The notes under the pieces were generated by a model, which ran no database searches, had not been told where the DNA came from, and was given only the letters and a program-made list of their open reading frames with translations. From Pseudomonadota bacterium (GTDB lineage Bacteria; Pseudomonadota; Gammaproteobacteria; Burkholderiales; JAKAFK01), in NCBI GenBank assembly GCA_021817985.1, contig JAKAFK010000025.1, positions 1 to 43,772 on the forward strand: DNA of 43,772 nt. The letters run 5' to 3'. Made by a program: the position numbers and the translations under genes. Of this stretch, positions 33,697 to 41,177 are shown piece after piece. How positions within the stretch are numbered: position 1 is the first letter of the stretch; each line of letters opens with the position of its first letter.

Positions 33697-34509
33697 ATGA
33701 ACATGCACTCGATAAAGGCCTTGAGGAAGCCACTTGCCGCGGCACTGCTGCTCGGCGGGCTCGTGTTGGCCGGCGAGGCCTTGGCCGATCCGGCGTCCTT
33801 CCTTCCGTCCGCGTCACCGATCGTCTTCAAGTACAACAACAACGAAACCCTCATCACGGGTGCCGGTCAGACCCTGACGGGTATCTTCAGCATCACGCAA
33901 ATCACCAATCCCCTTGGGTCGACCACCTATTGGGCGACCGGGAGCCCAGCCTTCGACAACACCTTGCTGACCGGGGTGTTTACGGGGCTGATCTCCAATG
34001 CGCCGACTGGGACATCCCCCAACGTCAACATCACCTTCACGGGGGGCACGCTCGACGTCTACAACGTGCCGGTGGGGTCTTATGTGCCTACGAGTCCCGG
34101 CGACCCGATCGATTCGCAGATTTGCGGTGGCGCCTGCCCAGCGCCGTGGCTGACCTTCAACTTCACGCCGGGGATCGTTCCCAGCGAGCCGACGACGACC
34201 CTCTCTTCCACGGTGACCAGTGCGACGGCCCCGCTCACGGGCTCCGGCTTTGGCGAGTTGACCTTGACCGGCGGTACTGCCGCCGCGCACTTCAACAAGC
34301 TGTTCTCGCTCAACTCGAATATCTCTTCGTGCCCAGGCCCTGCCGGGACCGGCTATGCGGTGCTGTGCGGCAGTGCCGGTTCTTGGCCGGTCGTCAGCTT
34401 CGATCCGGTGACCGGTACGACGGTGCCGGAACCGGGAACGCTGTTCCTGATGGGGGCCGGTCTCCTGGGCATACCGCTGGTTCGCCGCCGTCGCGCTCGG
34501 GCCGCCTAA
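33697..34509 (+). CDS. Secreted PEP-CTERM sorting-signal protein, copy 1
   Basis: The 270-residue protein has a Sec signal peptide (cleavage near ALA|DP, residue 30) and a Thr/Ser/Gly-rich beta-type body. The C-terminal tripartite signal is VPEPG (from residue 243), a hydrophobic segment and RRRRARAA. PEP-CTERM proteins are cleaved and probably modified by exosortase, then displayed or released in the exopolysaccharide matrix. Its central CPAPWLTFNFTPGIVP and the Cys pairs in QICGGACPAPW and SSC...LCGS are shared with the paralogue at 35236, suggesting two disulphides. A sigma-54 promoter with PrsR-like boxes lies upstream. GAGGA precedes the ATG by about 11 bases. Confidence 0.92.
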   Translation: MNMHSIKALRKPLAAALLLGGLVLAGEALADPASFLPSASPIVFKYNNNETLITGAGQTLTGIFSITQITNPLGSTTYWATGSPAFDNTLLTGVFTGLISNAPTGTSPNVNITFTGGTLDVYNVPVGSYVPTSPGDPIDSQICGGACPAPWLTFNFTPGIVPSEPTTTLSSTVTSATAPLTGSGFGELTLTGGTAAAHFNKLFSLNSNISSCPGPAGTGYAVLCGSAGSWPVVSFDPVTGTTVPEPGTLFLMGAGLLGIPLVRRRRARAA

Positions 34510-34534
34510 ACGCGCAGCCAGCAGCGCCCAAATA

Positions 34535-34565
34535 CCGCCAGGCCCGCGTTTCGCCGGCCTGGCGG
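34535..34565 (+). terminator. Hairpin after first PEP-CTERM gene
   Basis: A perfect 10-bp stem (CCGCCAGGCC / GGCCTGGCGG) with an 11-base loop lies 25 bp after the stop. There is no T-run, so it may act as an mRNA 3'-end stabiliser or a weak terminator. Confidence 0.5.
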
Positions 34566-34759
34566 GTCAGGATTCCCGCGCTCGTCTTTCGCTCCCGTCA
34601 CCTTCCCATCGCCCCTGGAAGCCGCCTTCGCCGATTCGCGCCGACGACCCAATCGGCGGCGACGTTCGCTTCCCGAGCATCCTAGCCCGAACTTTGGCCC
34701 CCTGAAATAGCCGAACCTGTTGTCTGATTCGGTTGGGTGAGCAGCCTGCGCGCCCCGCG

Positions 34760-34941
34760 AGGATCGCAGAACTTGTGGCCGACAAGGGGCCCTTCCAGTT
34801 CTCGCTGTTCGACGAACGCATCGAGGAAGCGCGTGCCGAGCAGATCTCGTCGGATGCAAGGCTCGCCTGAGCACCCGGCCCACACCGGTTCACGACAAGG
34901 CCTTCCGCCTCCTGGGGGCGAGCCCGGCATGCACTCGGTAG
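34760..34941 (+). pseudogene. Remnant of an IS transposase (IS1634/IS4-like)
   Basis: Translation of 34760-34870 gives RIAELVADKGPFQFSLFDE followed by RIEEARAEQISS and a stop. The FQFSLFDE stretch resembles the core of IS1634-type transposases. In a shifted frame, 34867-34941 gives STRPTPVHDKAFRLLGASPA and a stop, resembling the conserved C-terminal tail of the same family (PTP-x(3)-(R/K)A-x-xLLG). Only these short pieces remain, so most of the element is deleted. The family call is from recalled motifs. It shows an insertion once lay between the two PEP-CTERM genes. Confidence 0.45.
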
Positions 34942-35059
34942 ATGACCCTAAAAACAAAAAAAGGGTTCGTCCAATCCATGGGCTAGTATTTACCGCCTTT
35001 CAAAGTTCGGCCTGGCGTCGACGCCCTGGATTGTCGGGGGCATCGCGCTTGCGCCGCCG

Positions 35060-35076
35060 TGTCGCGGTTTTTGACA
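35060..35076 (+). promoter_or_regulatory. Candidate PrsR box C
   Basis: TGTCGCGGTTTTTGACA shares the TGTCG start, T-rich middle and CA end with boxes A and B. It sits in a short dyad (GTGTC/GACAC, 35059-35077). It starts 70 bp before the GG of the sigma-54 promoter at 35128, matching the 69-bp spacing in the first PEP-CTERM gene. A C6 run follows it, as after box B. Confidence 0.55.
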
Positions 35077-35127
35077 CCTCCCCCCGACCGGGAAATCCAT
35101 GTCTCGCAAGAACAGCAGCTTATAAAC

Positions 35128-35144
35128 GGGGCATGGTTTCTGCT
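35128..35144 (+). promoter_or_regulatory. Sigma-54 promoter of second PEP-CTERM gene
   Basis: GGGGCATGGTTTCTGCT carries GG and GC 12 bp apart and shares GGCATGGT and TGCT with the promoter at 33597. The first two bases differ from the consensus TT. Transcription would start near 35155, giving a leader of about 81 bases. Confidence 0.78.
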
Positions 35145-35235
35145 TTACTTCGGCGTTGGGCGGCAGTTGCCGCCCGAGTGCACGCAACACTGAGGGGTGC
35201 GCTCATTTCTGCAACCATCCATGGAGCTGACCATT

Positions 35236-36087
35236 ATGAAGCAAGTAGTGTCTGCGTTTGCAAGACGAGCTCTTGCGACCGGCATCGCCGCCTTAGGGCT
35301 GGGGATGAGCGCCCAGACCTGGGCAACCCCGATGCTGCCATCGGCCACGCAGCTGACGATCAAGTATACCGACTATTCTTCCCTGTTCACGCCGAGTGGC
35401 ACGGTAATACCGGGAACCACCCCACCATCCGTGGGAGACGTATTTACCGAGATCTTTGCGATCTCCAGTATCGCTCAGGCGGCCAATCCCAGTAACGTTT
35501 ACTGGGCCAGCGATGTGACCGACGGCACGCAGCTGCTGGGCGTGGCCACGGACCTGAAAGTCACGAGCGTGGGGGTGGGACCCACTTTCCCGGCAACCTA
35601 CTCCGGCGGCACGACAACCATCTTTGAGGTTCCCAAGGGGAGCTTCAGTCCAGGGGCACCGTCGACCTCCCTGGCGGCCCTGGACGCGCAGGTCTGCCCG
35701 ACGACCGGGTGCCCGGCGCCGTTTCTGACGCTCAACTTCGTGCCTGGCATCATCCCCGGAGACGCGACGGATTCGCTTTCGACCACCACGACGGCTCTGA
35801 CGGCGCCCTTTACCGGCAGTGGCGCAGCCGATTTGTTGGTGACTGGAGGCAGCTTCGCCTCGCACCTCACCACGACCGGCAGTTTGGAGACGGATTTTGC
35901 GAGCTGTGCCGGGGCCACAGGCGCCTTTGCCAACCTTTGCAGCGCACCTGGGTCGACATGGCCGGACGTCAGCAACGACCCGGTGACCCTTACGACCCGG
36001 ACGGTTCCCGAGCCGGGTTCCGCGGCCCTGCTTGGGCTGGGGCTGAGTGTGATGGCCTGCTCGCGCCGCCGGGTCAAACGTCGCTGA
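35236..36087 (+). CDS. Secreted PEP-CTERM sorting-signal protein, copy 2
   Basis: The 283-residue protein starts at the ATG at 35236, where GGAG lies about nine bases upstream; in-frame upstream ATGs are less well placed. It has a signal peptide ending near TWA|TP (about residue 33) and a Thr/Ser-rich body. The C-terminal VPEPG (from residue 257) is followed by a hydrophobic stretch and CSRRRVKRR. It is a paralogue of the protein at 33697, sharing CPAPFLTLNFVPGIIP, APFTGSG, the four Cys positions and DPVT just before the sorting signal. A Cys at the membrane-basic junction is absent from copy 1. It has its own sigma-54 promoter and a strong terminator. Confidence 0.92.
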   Translation: MKQVVSAFARRALATGIAALGLGMSAQTWATPMLPSATQLTIKYTDYSSLFTPSGTVIPGTTPPSVGDVFTEIFAISSIAQAANPSNVYWASDVTDGTQLLGVATDLKVTSVGVGPTFPATYSGGTTTIFEVPKGSFSPGAPSTSLAALDAQVCPTTGCPAPFLTLNFVPGIIPGDATDSLSTTTTALTAPFTGSGAADLLVTGGSFASHLTTTGSLETDFASCAGATGAFANLCSAPGSTWPDVSNDPVTLTTRTVPEPGSAALLGLGLSVMACSRRRVKRR

Positions 36088-36100
36088 CGGGCACGTCTGG

Positions 36101-36865
36101 TCAGTCTCCACCGGGGCGGGAGTTCTTTATCTCGCCCCTTTTTTTGTCCGTTCCGGCCGGCGCATCCAGGTGCTTGAGAAGGCGGGCGGGCACCCCGCCC
36201 CAGACTTCGCGCGGTCCGATCCGCGTGTCCTTCGGCACCACGGCGCCGGCGGATATGATTGCCCCGTCCCCGACCGTGACGCCCGCCATGAGGATGGCGG
36301 CCGCACCGACAGTCACATCGTTGCCGATGCGGATGGCCTTGAGGGCAAGGCGGCGACCTTCTATCGCGTGGGCAAACAATGTCGCGCCGTGGCCGATGAT
36401 GCAGTTGTCCCCGACGACGGTTAGCGGCGGGTCGAGGGCGACGCCTGCGATGTAGGTGTTGCGTCCCAGTCTCGCGCCAAGGGCAAGGTAAATCAGGCGC
36501 AGCAAGGGCACGGGAATCAGGTGGGTGCGAATGAGCGGATTAAAGAAGATTAGATAAAATAACATGTTGACGTGCACGGCGAACTCCTGGCGTGACTTCT
36601 CTTCAACATCGCCCTCCGTCAGCGGGAACACGAGCAGAAACAGGCGGTACCCCAGGAAGGCAAAGAGATAGGTCAGCACGACCGCCAGCACGGTCAGCGC
36701 CACGCCCCGGAAATCGCCGAGCGGCAGCGTTCGGAACGAAACGGCCGTGCATGCGATGCCCAGTGAGATGATCGCGCAAGACATCAATGCGAAGGCGATG
36801 ATTTGAGAGGCGGTGATCCTGCGCACGATATGTCCGGATGTCGAGGTTCGCGTTCGTGTGGCCAC
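36101..36865 (-). CDS. Membrane-anchored hexapeptide-repeat acyltransferase
   Basis: The 254-residue protein has two N-terminal hydrophobic segments (about residues 18-45 and 53-80) and an amphipathic linker. A left-handed beta-helix of hexapeptide repeats follows (VVGDNCIIGHGATLF ... IRIGNDVTVGAAAILMAGVTVGDGAIISAGAVVPKDT), ending with the familiar WGGVPARLLK. The fold is that of acetyl- or acyl-transferases that modify sugars or lipids. The GTG start at 36865 falls inside a hairpin. The gene is last in the minus-strand run from 43535, and its 3' end overlaps the terminator of the convergent PEP-CTERM gene. The acyl acceptor is unknown. Confidence 0.82.
   Translation of the reverse strand: MATRTRTSTSGHIVRRITASQIIAFALMSCAIISLGIACTAVSFRTLPLGDFRGVALTVLAVVLTYLFAFLGYRLFLLVFPLTEGDVEEKSRQEFAVHVNMLFYLIFFNPLIRTHLIPVPLLRLIYLALGARLGRNTYIAGVALDPPLTVVGDNCIIGHGATLFAHAIEGRRLALKAIRIGNDVTVGAAAILMAGVTVGDGAIISAGAVVPKDTRIGPREVWGGVPARLLKHLDAPAGTDKKRGEIKNSRPGGD
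36113..36145 (+). terminator. Intrinsic terminator of the second PEP-CTERM gene
   Basis: A 9-bp stem (GGGGCGGGA / TCTCGCCCC, one G-T pair) with an 8-base loop is followed by seven T residues. It lies 25 bp after the stop codon and inside the last codons of the acyltransferase gene on the other strand. Confidence 0.9.
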
Positions 36866-36896
36866 GGCGGGAGCGAGTGGCGCTTGCTCCCGCCGT
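36864..36896 (-). promoter_or_regulatory. Strong hairpin spanning devB end and acyltransferase start codon
   Basis: A 14-bp stem (one G-T pair) with a 5-base loop begins two bases after the devB-like stop and reaches into the GTG start of the acyltransferase. It could end transcription of the exporter genes or hide the downstream start. No T-run follows. The structure is direct; the role is inferred. Confidence 0.6.
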
Positions 36897-36898
36897 CT

Positions 36899-37912
36899 TC
36901 AGGGTGCCGCCCGCATGCGGGTGTCCACGGTCATGCCGAGCTTGAGCGGCGTTTTCTCAAGGAGCGCGACCTTCACCTGGGCGACCTTCAGCCCGAGATT
37001 CACGGCCGGGTTGCTCGGACGAACCTTCCTCACGCCGACGTAATCAGCGATCTGCGCGACGCGCCCGCGGAACACCCGGCCCGGGTAGGCATCCGAGGTG
37101 ATCCGCACGGGTTCCCCCAGGACCACCTTGCCGATGTCGGTTTCATCCACTTCCGCATTGACCCATATCTTATTCAGGTCGGCCACGTCGACTATGGGGA
37201 TTTCCGGGGTGACGCCTTCTCCCGGCTCGACATAGCGCTGGATCACCACGCCCGAGATGGGCGAGCGGATGAGCGTTTTCCCGAGCAGCGCACGCGCATA
37301 GTCGAGCTGGGCCCGGGCCAACTCGACCTTGTTCCGGTAGACGGTCACCGTCTGCGGCTTCGGCCCCGCCCGAAGCAGTTTTTCCCGTTGTGCCGCCTCT
37401 TCGACGGCCGCCTGGGCAGACCGGAAGGCCCTCTCCTCCTTGTCCAGGGCCGCCGGGGACACCATGCCTTCGCGACGCAGCTCTCGATAGCGCACCACTT
37501 GCCGTGCGGCCTCGTCGAGAACGGCCTTGGCGCCCTGCAAGGCGGCGGCCGCTTCCTTGATTTGCTGGGGACGTGCGCCGGCCTCGAGATCGGCCAACTG
37601 GCTCTGCGCGAGCGCCAGGTTGGCGGCCGCCTGGTTGACCGCGGCTTTGAGATCCCGGTTCTGAAGCACCGCGACGACTTGGCCGGCCCTGACCGATTGC
37701 CCCTCGCTGACCAGGATGCTTTCGACCTTGCCGTTGAGTTCGCCGGTGCCCACGTTGACGTCGAAGCCGGGCAGCGCTTCGACCCTGCCTTGGGCGGCGA
37801 CGTAAGCCGGCGGCTCGGGGGACACCGTTTGAGGCGATTTTCTTTTCCCGCCCCAGATACCGAGCAGGATGCCGAGTGCCAGGAGGGGAAGCAAGAACCA
37901 CAGTTTCTTCAT
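36899..37912 (-). CDS. HlyD-type membrane fusion protein of ABC exporter (DevB-like)
   Basis: The 337-residue periplasmic adaptor has one N-terminal membrane helix (residues 4-21). A split biotinyl-lipoyl domain follows (GKVESILVSEGQSVRAGQVVAVLQNRDL and IRSPISGVVIQRYVEPGEGV) on either side of a long alpha-helical hairpin (about residues 95-200). A beta-barrel domain completes it. It would connect the inner-membrane ABC permease to a TolC-type outer-membrane channel. Order and domains fit the DevBCA exporter family, known for glycolipid export in cyanobacterial heterocysts. It overlaps the ATPase gene by 4 bp. Confidence 0.88.
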   Translation of the reverse strand: MKKLWFLLPLLALGILLGIWGGKRKSPQTVSPEPPAYVAAQGRVEALPGFDVNVGTGELNGKVESILVSEGQSVRAGQVVAVLQNRDLKAAVNQAAANLALAQSQLADLEAGARPQQIKEAAAALQGAKAVLDEAARQVVRYRELRREGMVSPAALDKEERAFRSAQAAVEEAAQREKLLRAGPKPQTVTVYRNKVELARAQLDYARALLGKTLIRSPISGVVIQRYVEPGEGVTPEIPIVDVADLNKIWVNAEVDETDIGKVVLGEPVRITSDAYPGRVFRGRVAQIADYVGVRKVRPSNPAVNLGLKVAQVKVALLEKTPLKLGMTVDTRMRAAP

Positions 37913-38583
37913 GCCATGAGTTTCCCGTCTTCAAGGAGGGCAATGCGGTGGGCGAGGGCCTCAACCTTGGGGTCGTGGCTCACGACCGCAACGGCCTTGC
38001 CCGATTCCTCCGCCAGCGCCTTGAGAAGGCCGATGATGTCCTTGCCGGTCTTCGAGTCGAGATTGGCGGTCGGCTCGTCGGCGAGCACGATGGGGGGATC
38101 CCCCGCCAAGGCGCGGGCAAGCGCGGTGCGCTGCTTTTCGCCGCCGCTCAAGTCGGCCGGGTAGAGGTGGGCGCGTTTGGCGAGCCCGACGCGCGCGAGC
38201 AGATCCCTCGCGATCACCCGGCTCTGGGCTTTGTCGACGCGCTTCAGGCGAAGCACCAACTCGATGTTTTCCGCGGCGGTCAGGGCAGGGAAGAGGTTGA
38301 AGGCCTGGAAGACGAACCCCAGGAAGTGCCTGCGAACGTCCGGGAGATCGGCCTCGGACAAATCGCTCACCCGCCGTCCCTCAATGTAGATCTCGCCGCT
38401 CGTAGGGCGCAGAATGCAGCCCATCATCGACAATAGCGACGTCTTTCCGGAGCCCGACGGGCCCATGATGAGGAGCAACTCGCGGCGTGCCAAGGCGAGC
38501 GTGACCGAATCGACCGCCACCACCCGGTTCTCGCCCTGACCATAGATCTTGCTGATGTTCTTCACGAGCAGCGCGGGTTCCAT
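37909..38583 (-). CDS. ABC exporter ATPase (DevA/LolD/MacB type)
   Basis: The 224-residue ATPase has Walker A GPSGSGKTS (Lys47), Q-loop FVFQAFNLFPALTAAENIEL, signature LSGGEKQRTALARAL, Walker B IVLADEPTANLD and switch His in VVSHDPKVEALAH. The sequence class is that of type VII exporters (LolD, MacB, DevA), which work with FtsX-like permeases by mechanotransmission. It starts one base after the permease stop and overlaps the adaptor gene, so all three form one unit. Confidence 0.93.
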   Translation of the reverse strand: MEPALLVKNISKIYGQGENRVVAVDSVTLALARRELLLIMGPSGSGKTSLLSMMGCILRPTSGEIYIEGRRVSDLSEADLPDVRRHFLGFVFQAFNLFPALTAAENIELVLRLKRVDKAQSRVIARDLLARVGLAKRAHLYPADLSGGEKQRTALARALAGDPPIVLADEPTANLDSKTGKDIIGLLKALAEESGKAVAVVSHDPKVEALAHRIALLEDGKLMA

Positions 38584-38584
38584 G

Positions 38585-39727
38585 TCACCCCTTGAACACG
38601 GATACGGGGTCGAGCGTGCGGATCTTGCCGACCGAGAAGTAGGCCGAGCCTAGGCAGGCGAGGAGCAGAACGACGAACAGCGCGACAAACACGGCGGCGC
38701 TGAGGTGGAACGGGACGCCGGCCCGCTCGACAGTCCCTTCGGCCGACAGCACGACAACGGTCGCGAGCCCATAGCCTGCCACGGCGCCGATGACGGCTTG
38801 GCTGAAGATGACCTGGTAGATCTCGCCGTTTCTCGCGCCGATGGCCTTCAGCGTTCCGAATTCCCTCAGGTGTTCGATCGTGCTGGCATAGATCGTCTGC
38901 CCCACGATGCTGCCCCCGATGACCGTCGCCAGGAGTGCGGTGAGGAAAAACGCCATCCCCAGCCCCGTTTCAATCGTCCAGTATTTGACGCTCTTGGCGA
39001 TAAAGCCGTCCCGGGTGAACACATCGTTGTCCGGAAGCTCGCGCCGCAGGGCCGCCGCGACCCGGCTTGCATTGCTCCCAGGCCGCAGCTTGGCGACGAT
39101 GAATGCCGTCTGCCCCGGCCACCCCACGTCCGCCATCCATTGGCTCAGCGCGTTATAGTCCATGAACACGATGGGCGAGGTCGTGAAGCTTCGAATGCCT
39201 TGGGAGATGCCCACAAGCTTGAAGGATTGCGGCCTGTTGGCGAAATCGAGTTCCCAGTTGCTCCCGATGGTCAGCGGTCCGAGGCGCGGTTCGGCGCTCT
39301 CGTCCAGAATCATGAAGTCTCCGCCCTTGACGTCGGCTGCGTTTCCCACGCGCATGGCCCAGGGCGCCCCGAGCCCCGTATTGGGGTTGTATCCGATCAT
39401 CTGCACCTGTTCCAGGCCGCCATCCGGCAATTTGAGATTGCCATAGGCCAGCAGAATCTTGCCTGCGCGCTCGACTTCAGGCAGCGCGCGCACGCGGTCG
39501 ATGACTTCTTCCGAAAAAGGCAGCGCGAAATCGAAGGTCTGAATGTTGCGCGAGGTCACCCAGATGTCCGCGTCCGTATGGAGGATAAGGGCCGTTGCGT
39601 TGCGCATGCTGCCAAGATAGATGGCCACCTGCACCAAGACGAGCACGGCGGACACCGTGATGCCGATCAACGTGATGGCCAGCCGGATCTTCTCGTGAAA
39701 AAGCATCTTCAGGGCAAGCCAGAGCAT
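38585..39727 (-). CDS. FtsX-like ABC exporter permease (DevC type)
   Basis: The 380-residue permease has one N-terminal helix (about residues 15-40), a periplasmic MacB-like core domain of about 210 residues and three C-terminal helices (about 265-375). It ends GKIRTLDPVSVFKG, a typical FtsX-family tail. This four-helix topology is that of the DevC/MacB/LolCE group, which moves lipids, peptides or lipoproteins rather than small hydrophilic solutes. It heads the exporter trio and lies 160 bp after the glycosyltransferase gene on the same strand. Confidence 0.92.
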   Translation of the reverse strand: MLWLALKMLFHEKIRLAITLIGITVSAVLVLVQVAIYLGSMRNATALILHTDADIWVTSRNIQTFDFALPFSEEVIDRVRALPEVERAGKILLAYGNLKLPDGGLEQVQMIGYNPNTGLGAPWAMRVGNAADVKGGDFMILDESAEPRLGPLTIGSNWELDFANRPQSFKLVGISQGIRSFTTSPIVFMDYNALSQWMADVGWPGQTAFIVAKLRPGSNASRVAAALRRELPDNDVFTRDGFIAKSVKYWTIETGLGMAFFLTALLATVIGGSIVGQTIYASTIEHLREFGTLKAIGARNGEIYQVIFSQAVIGAVAGYGLATVVVLSAEGTVERAGVPFHLSAAVFVALFVVLLLACLGSAYFSVGKIRTLDPVSVFKG

Positions 39728-39887
39728 GGCGTTCGTGTTCGCTTGTGTGTCGTGTCGGGGATCATCGTGGTGGGGCGCAACGCGAGCCCGCGCGCGTCCT
39801 TACGCCCCCGAACGTCTGTTTTGCGCCCGAGGCCGCTCGTAGGCGATCTCTATGCTCAGCATACACGACCCGGGCGCCCGCACGCCT

Positions 39888-41177
39888 CTAAACCAGGGTC
39901 AATTCGGCCGCCTGCTGGGGCGCCCCGGCGCCCCGCATGTGCTCAGGGCTGCCCGCGGCTCCCGCGTCCAGGGCCTCCGCCAGCACGCGCTTGACGGCCT
40001 CTCCAGGTGCAAGGCGCGCGAGGACGGATTGGAGCTCTCGCGCGCGCTGGGCGGGCTGCGCGGTGGCCAGCAGGTGCTGTGCCGTCGACCGCAAGCTCTT
40101 GGCACGGGCCTTGCCGGCGCGGACGGCGCAGCCCACGCCCGCGCGTTCCAGCAGCGTCATATTGAGATATTGATCCAAATTGCCGGGCAACCCGATGACC
40201 GGCACGCCGGCAGCCAGCGCTTGATAGCAGGTCGGGCTGCCGCCGTTGCAGATCACGAGCCGCGCGCGTGCCGCCGCTTCGCTTCCCGGGAGGAAGTCGC
40301 TCACCCGCGCATTCGGCGGGACGGCCCGGGGGCGGCATCGGCCGGCCGTCGCGGCGAGCACGAATACAGGCAAGTCGCGCAGGGCTTCGAGGACGTAGCC
40401 CAGCAACGCACTCTCGCCGGAGCTGCCCAGCGTCACGTAGACGATCGGGCAATCGTCGGGCACTTCGCCCCACCAGTCCGGCCTTCTGACCGCGGGCGAC
40501 CAAAGCAAGGGGCCGATGAAGCGGTGTGTGGAGGGAAGCCCGGAGGTCGGCACCAATTCGGGCAAGTCCGCAAACAACGTGTAGTCGGCATAGGTATAGA
40601 CGGTCCTGACATCGCCCTCGAGCGGCGCAAGACCGAACCATTTGCGCGCCTGATTGAGTGGCCGCGCATGCAGCGCAAAGGCCAGCGGACGCGCGATATC
40701 GAACACCCGCTGGCCGAGCCGGGGTCCGAGCACCCGCGCAAGGAGCAACTCGGGCACGGGATAGTCCAGCAGGGCATGGGGACTCCAGTAGGCGTTGGTG
40801 ATCGTGACATAGGGCGTGCGGGCGAGCCTCGTGCTGATCGCGAGCGATAGGCGAAAATCGCCCACCACCGCATCGGGTTTGAACGCCTGCATGACCGCCA
40901 GGTCCTCATGGACGTAGCGGACGATATCGCGGGTGGAATAGATCGGCAGCCCGCGAGACAGCGCTCGCGTGAACTGGTGGTCCGGAATGGTCCGCAGCGG
41001 CTGCAGGCGGGCGGGAAGGTCGCCCAGCAACGCGTTGTAGCGGGGATCGCACGCGAGGCCGACCTCGTAGTATCGCGGATCGAGGGCGCGCGCAAGCGCG
41101 GCGAGTCGGCCGACATGCGCGAGACTTACTGCTTCTGCCATCAACAGGATCCGGATTTTCTCTTGCTGCCGATGCAT
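39888..41177 (-). CDS. UGT/MGT-family (GT1) glycosyltransferase
   Basis: The 429-residue protein has the GT-B fold pattern of GT1 enzymes. It has an N-terminal acceptor domain (IRILLMAEAVSLAHVGRLAALA) and a C-terminal nucleotide-sugar domain with IVYVTLGSSGE. The donor-binding region is ARLVICNGGSPTCYQALAAGVPVIGLPGNLDQYLN, where NGG-S stands for the usual H-G-G motif. Relatives glycosylate lipids, carotenoids, macrolides and rhamnolipids. The ATG at 41177 shares one base with the upstream stop (TAATG), with GGAGGGG just before it, so it is translationally coupled to the second nitroreductase-fold gene. Acceptor and donor are unknown. Confidence 0.87.
   Translation of the reverse strand: MHRQQEKIRILLMAEAVSLAHVGRLAALARALDPRYYEVGLACDPRYNALLGDLPARLQPLRTIPDHQFTRALSRGLPIYSTRDIVRYVHEDLAVMQAFKPDAVVGDFRLSLAISTRLARTPYVTITNAYWSPHALLDYPVPELLLARVLGPRLGQRVFDIARPLAFALHARPLNQARKWFGLAPLEGDVRTVYTYADYTLFADLPELVPTSGLPSTHRFIGPLLWSPAVRRPDWWGEVPDDCPIVYVTLGSSGESALLGYVLEALRDLPVFVLAATAGRCRPRAVPPNARVSDFLPGSEAAARARLVICNGGSPTCYQALAAGVPVIGLPGNLDQYLNMTLLERAGVGCAVRAGKARAKSLRSTAQHLLATAQPAQRARELQSVLARLAPGEAVKRVLAEALDAGAAGSPEHMRGAGAPQQAAELTLV

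Larger units (their letters stand above)
34510..35235. other. 726-bp region between the two PEP-CTERM genes
   Basis: No intact gene is seen. In order the region holds a 10-bp-stem hairpin (34535-34565) and another 8-bp stem (CGCCGATT/AATCGGCG at 34629-34636 and 34651-34658). A two-frame IS transposase remnant follows (34760-34941), then an A-rich stretch flanked by ACCCT/AGGGT (34946-34968), a PrsR-like box (35060) and a sigma-54 promoter (35128). Confidence 0.7.

Noticed and set aside
34506-34883. Minus-strand frame in the gap between the PEP-CTERM genes
   Set aside because: It has no recognisable domain, is arginine-rich, and overlaps a hairpin and a transposase remnant on the other strand.
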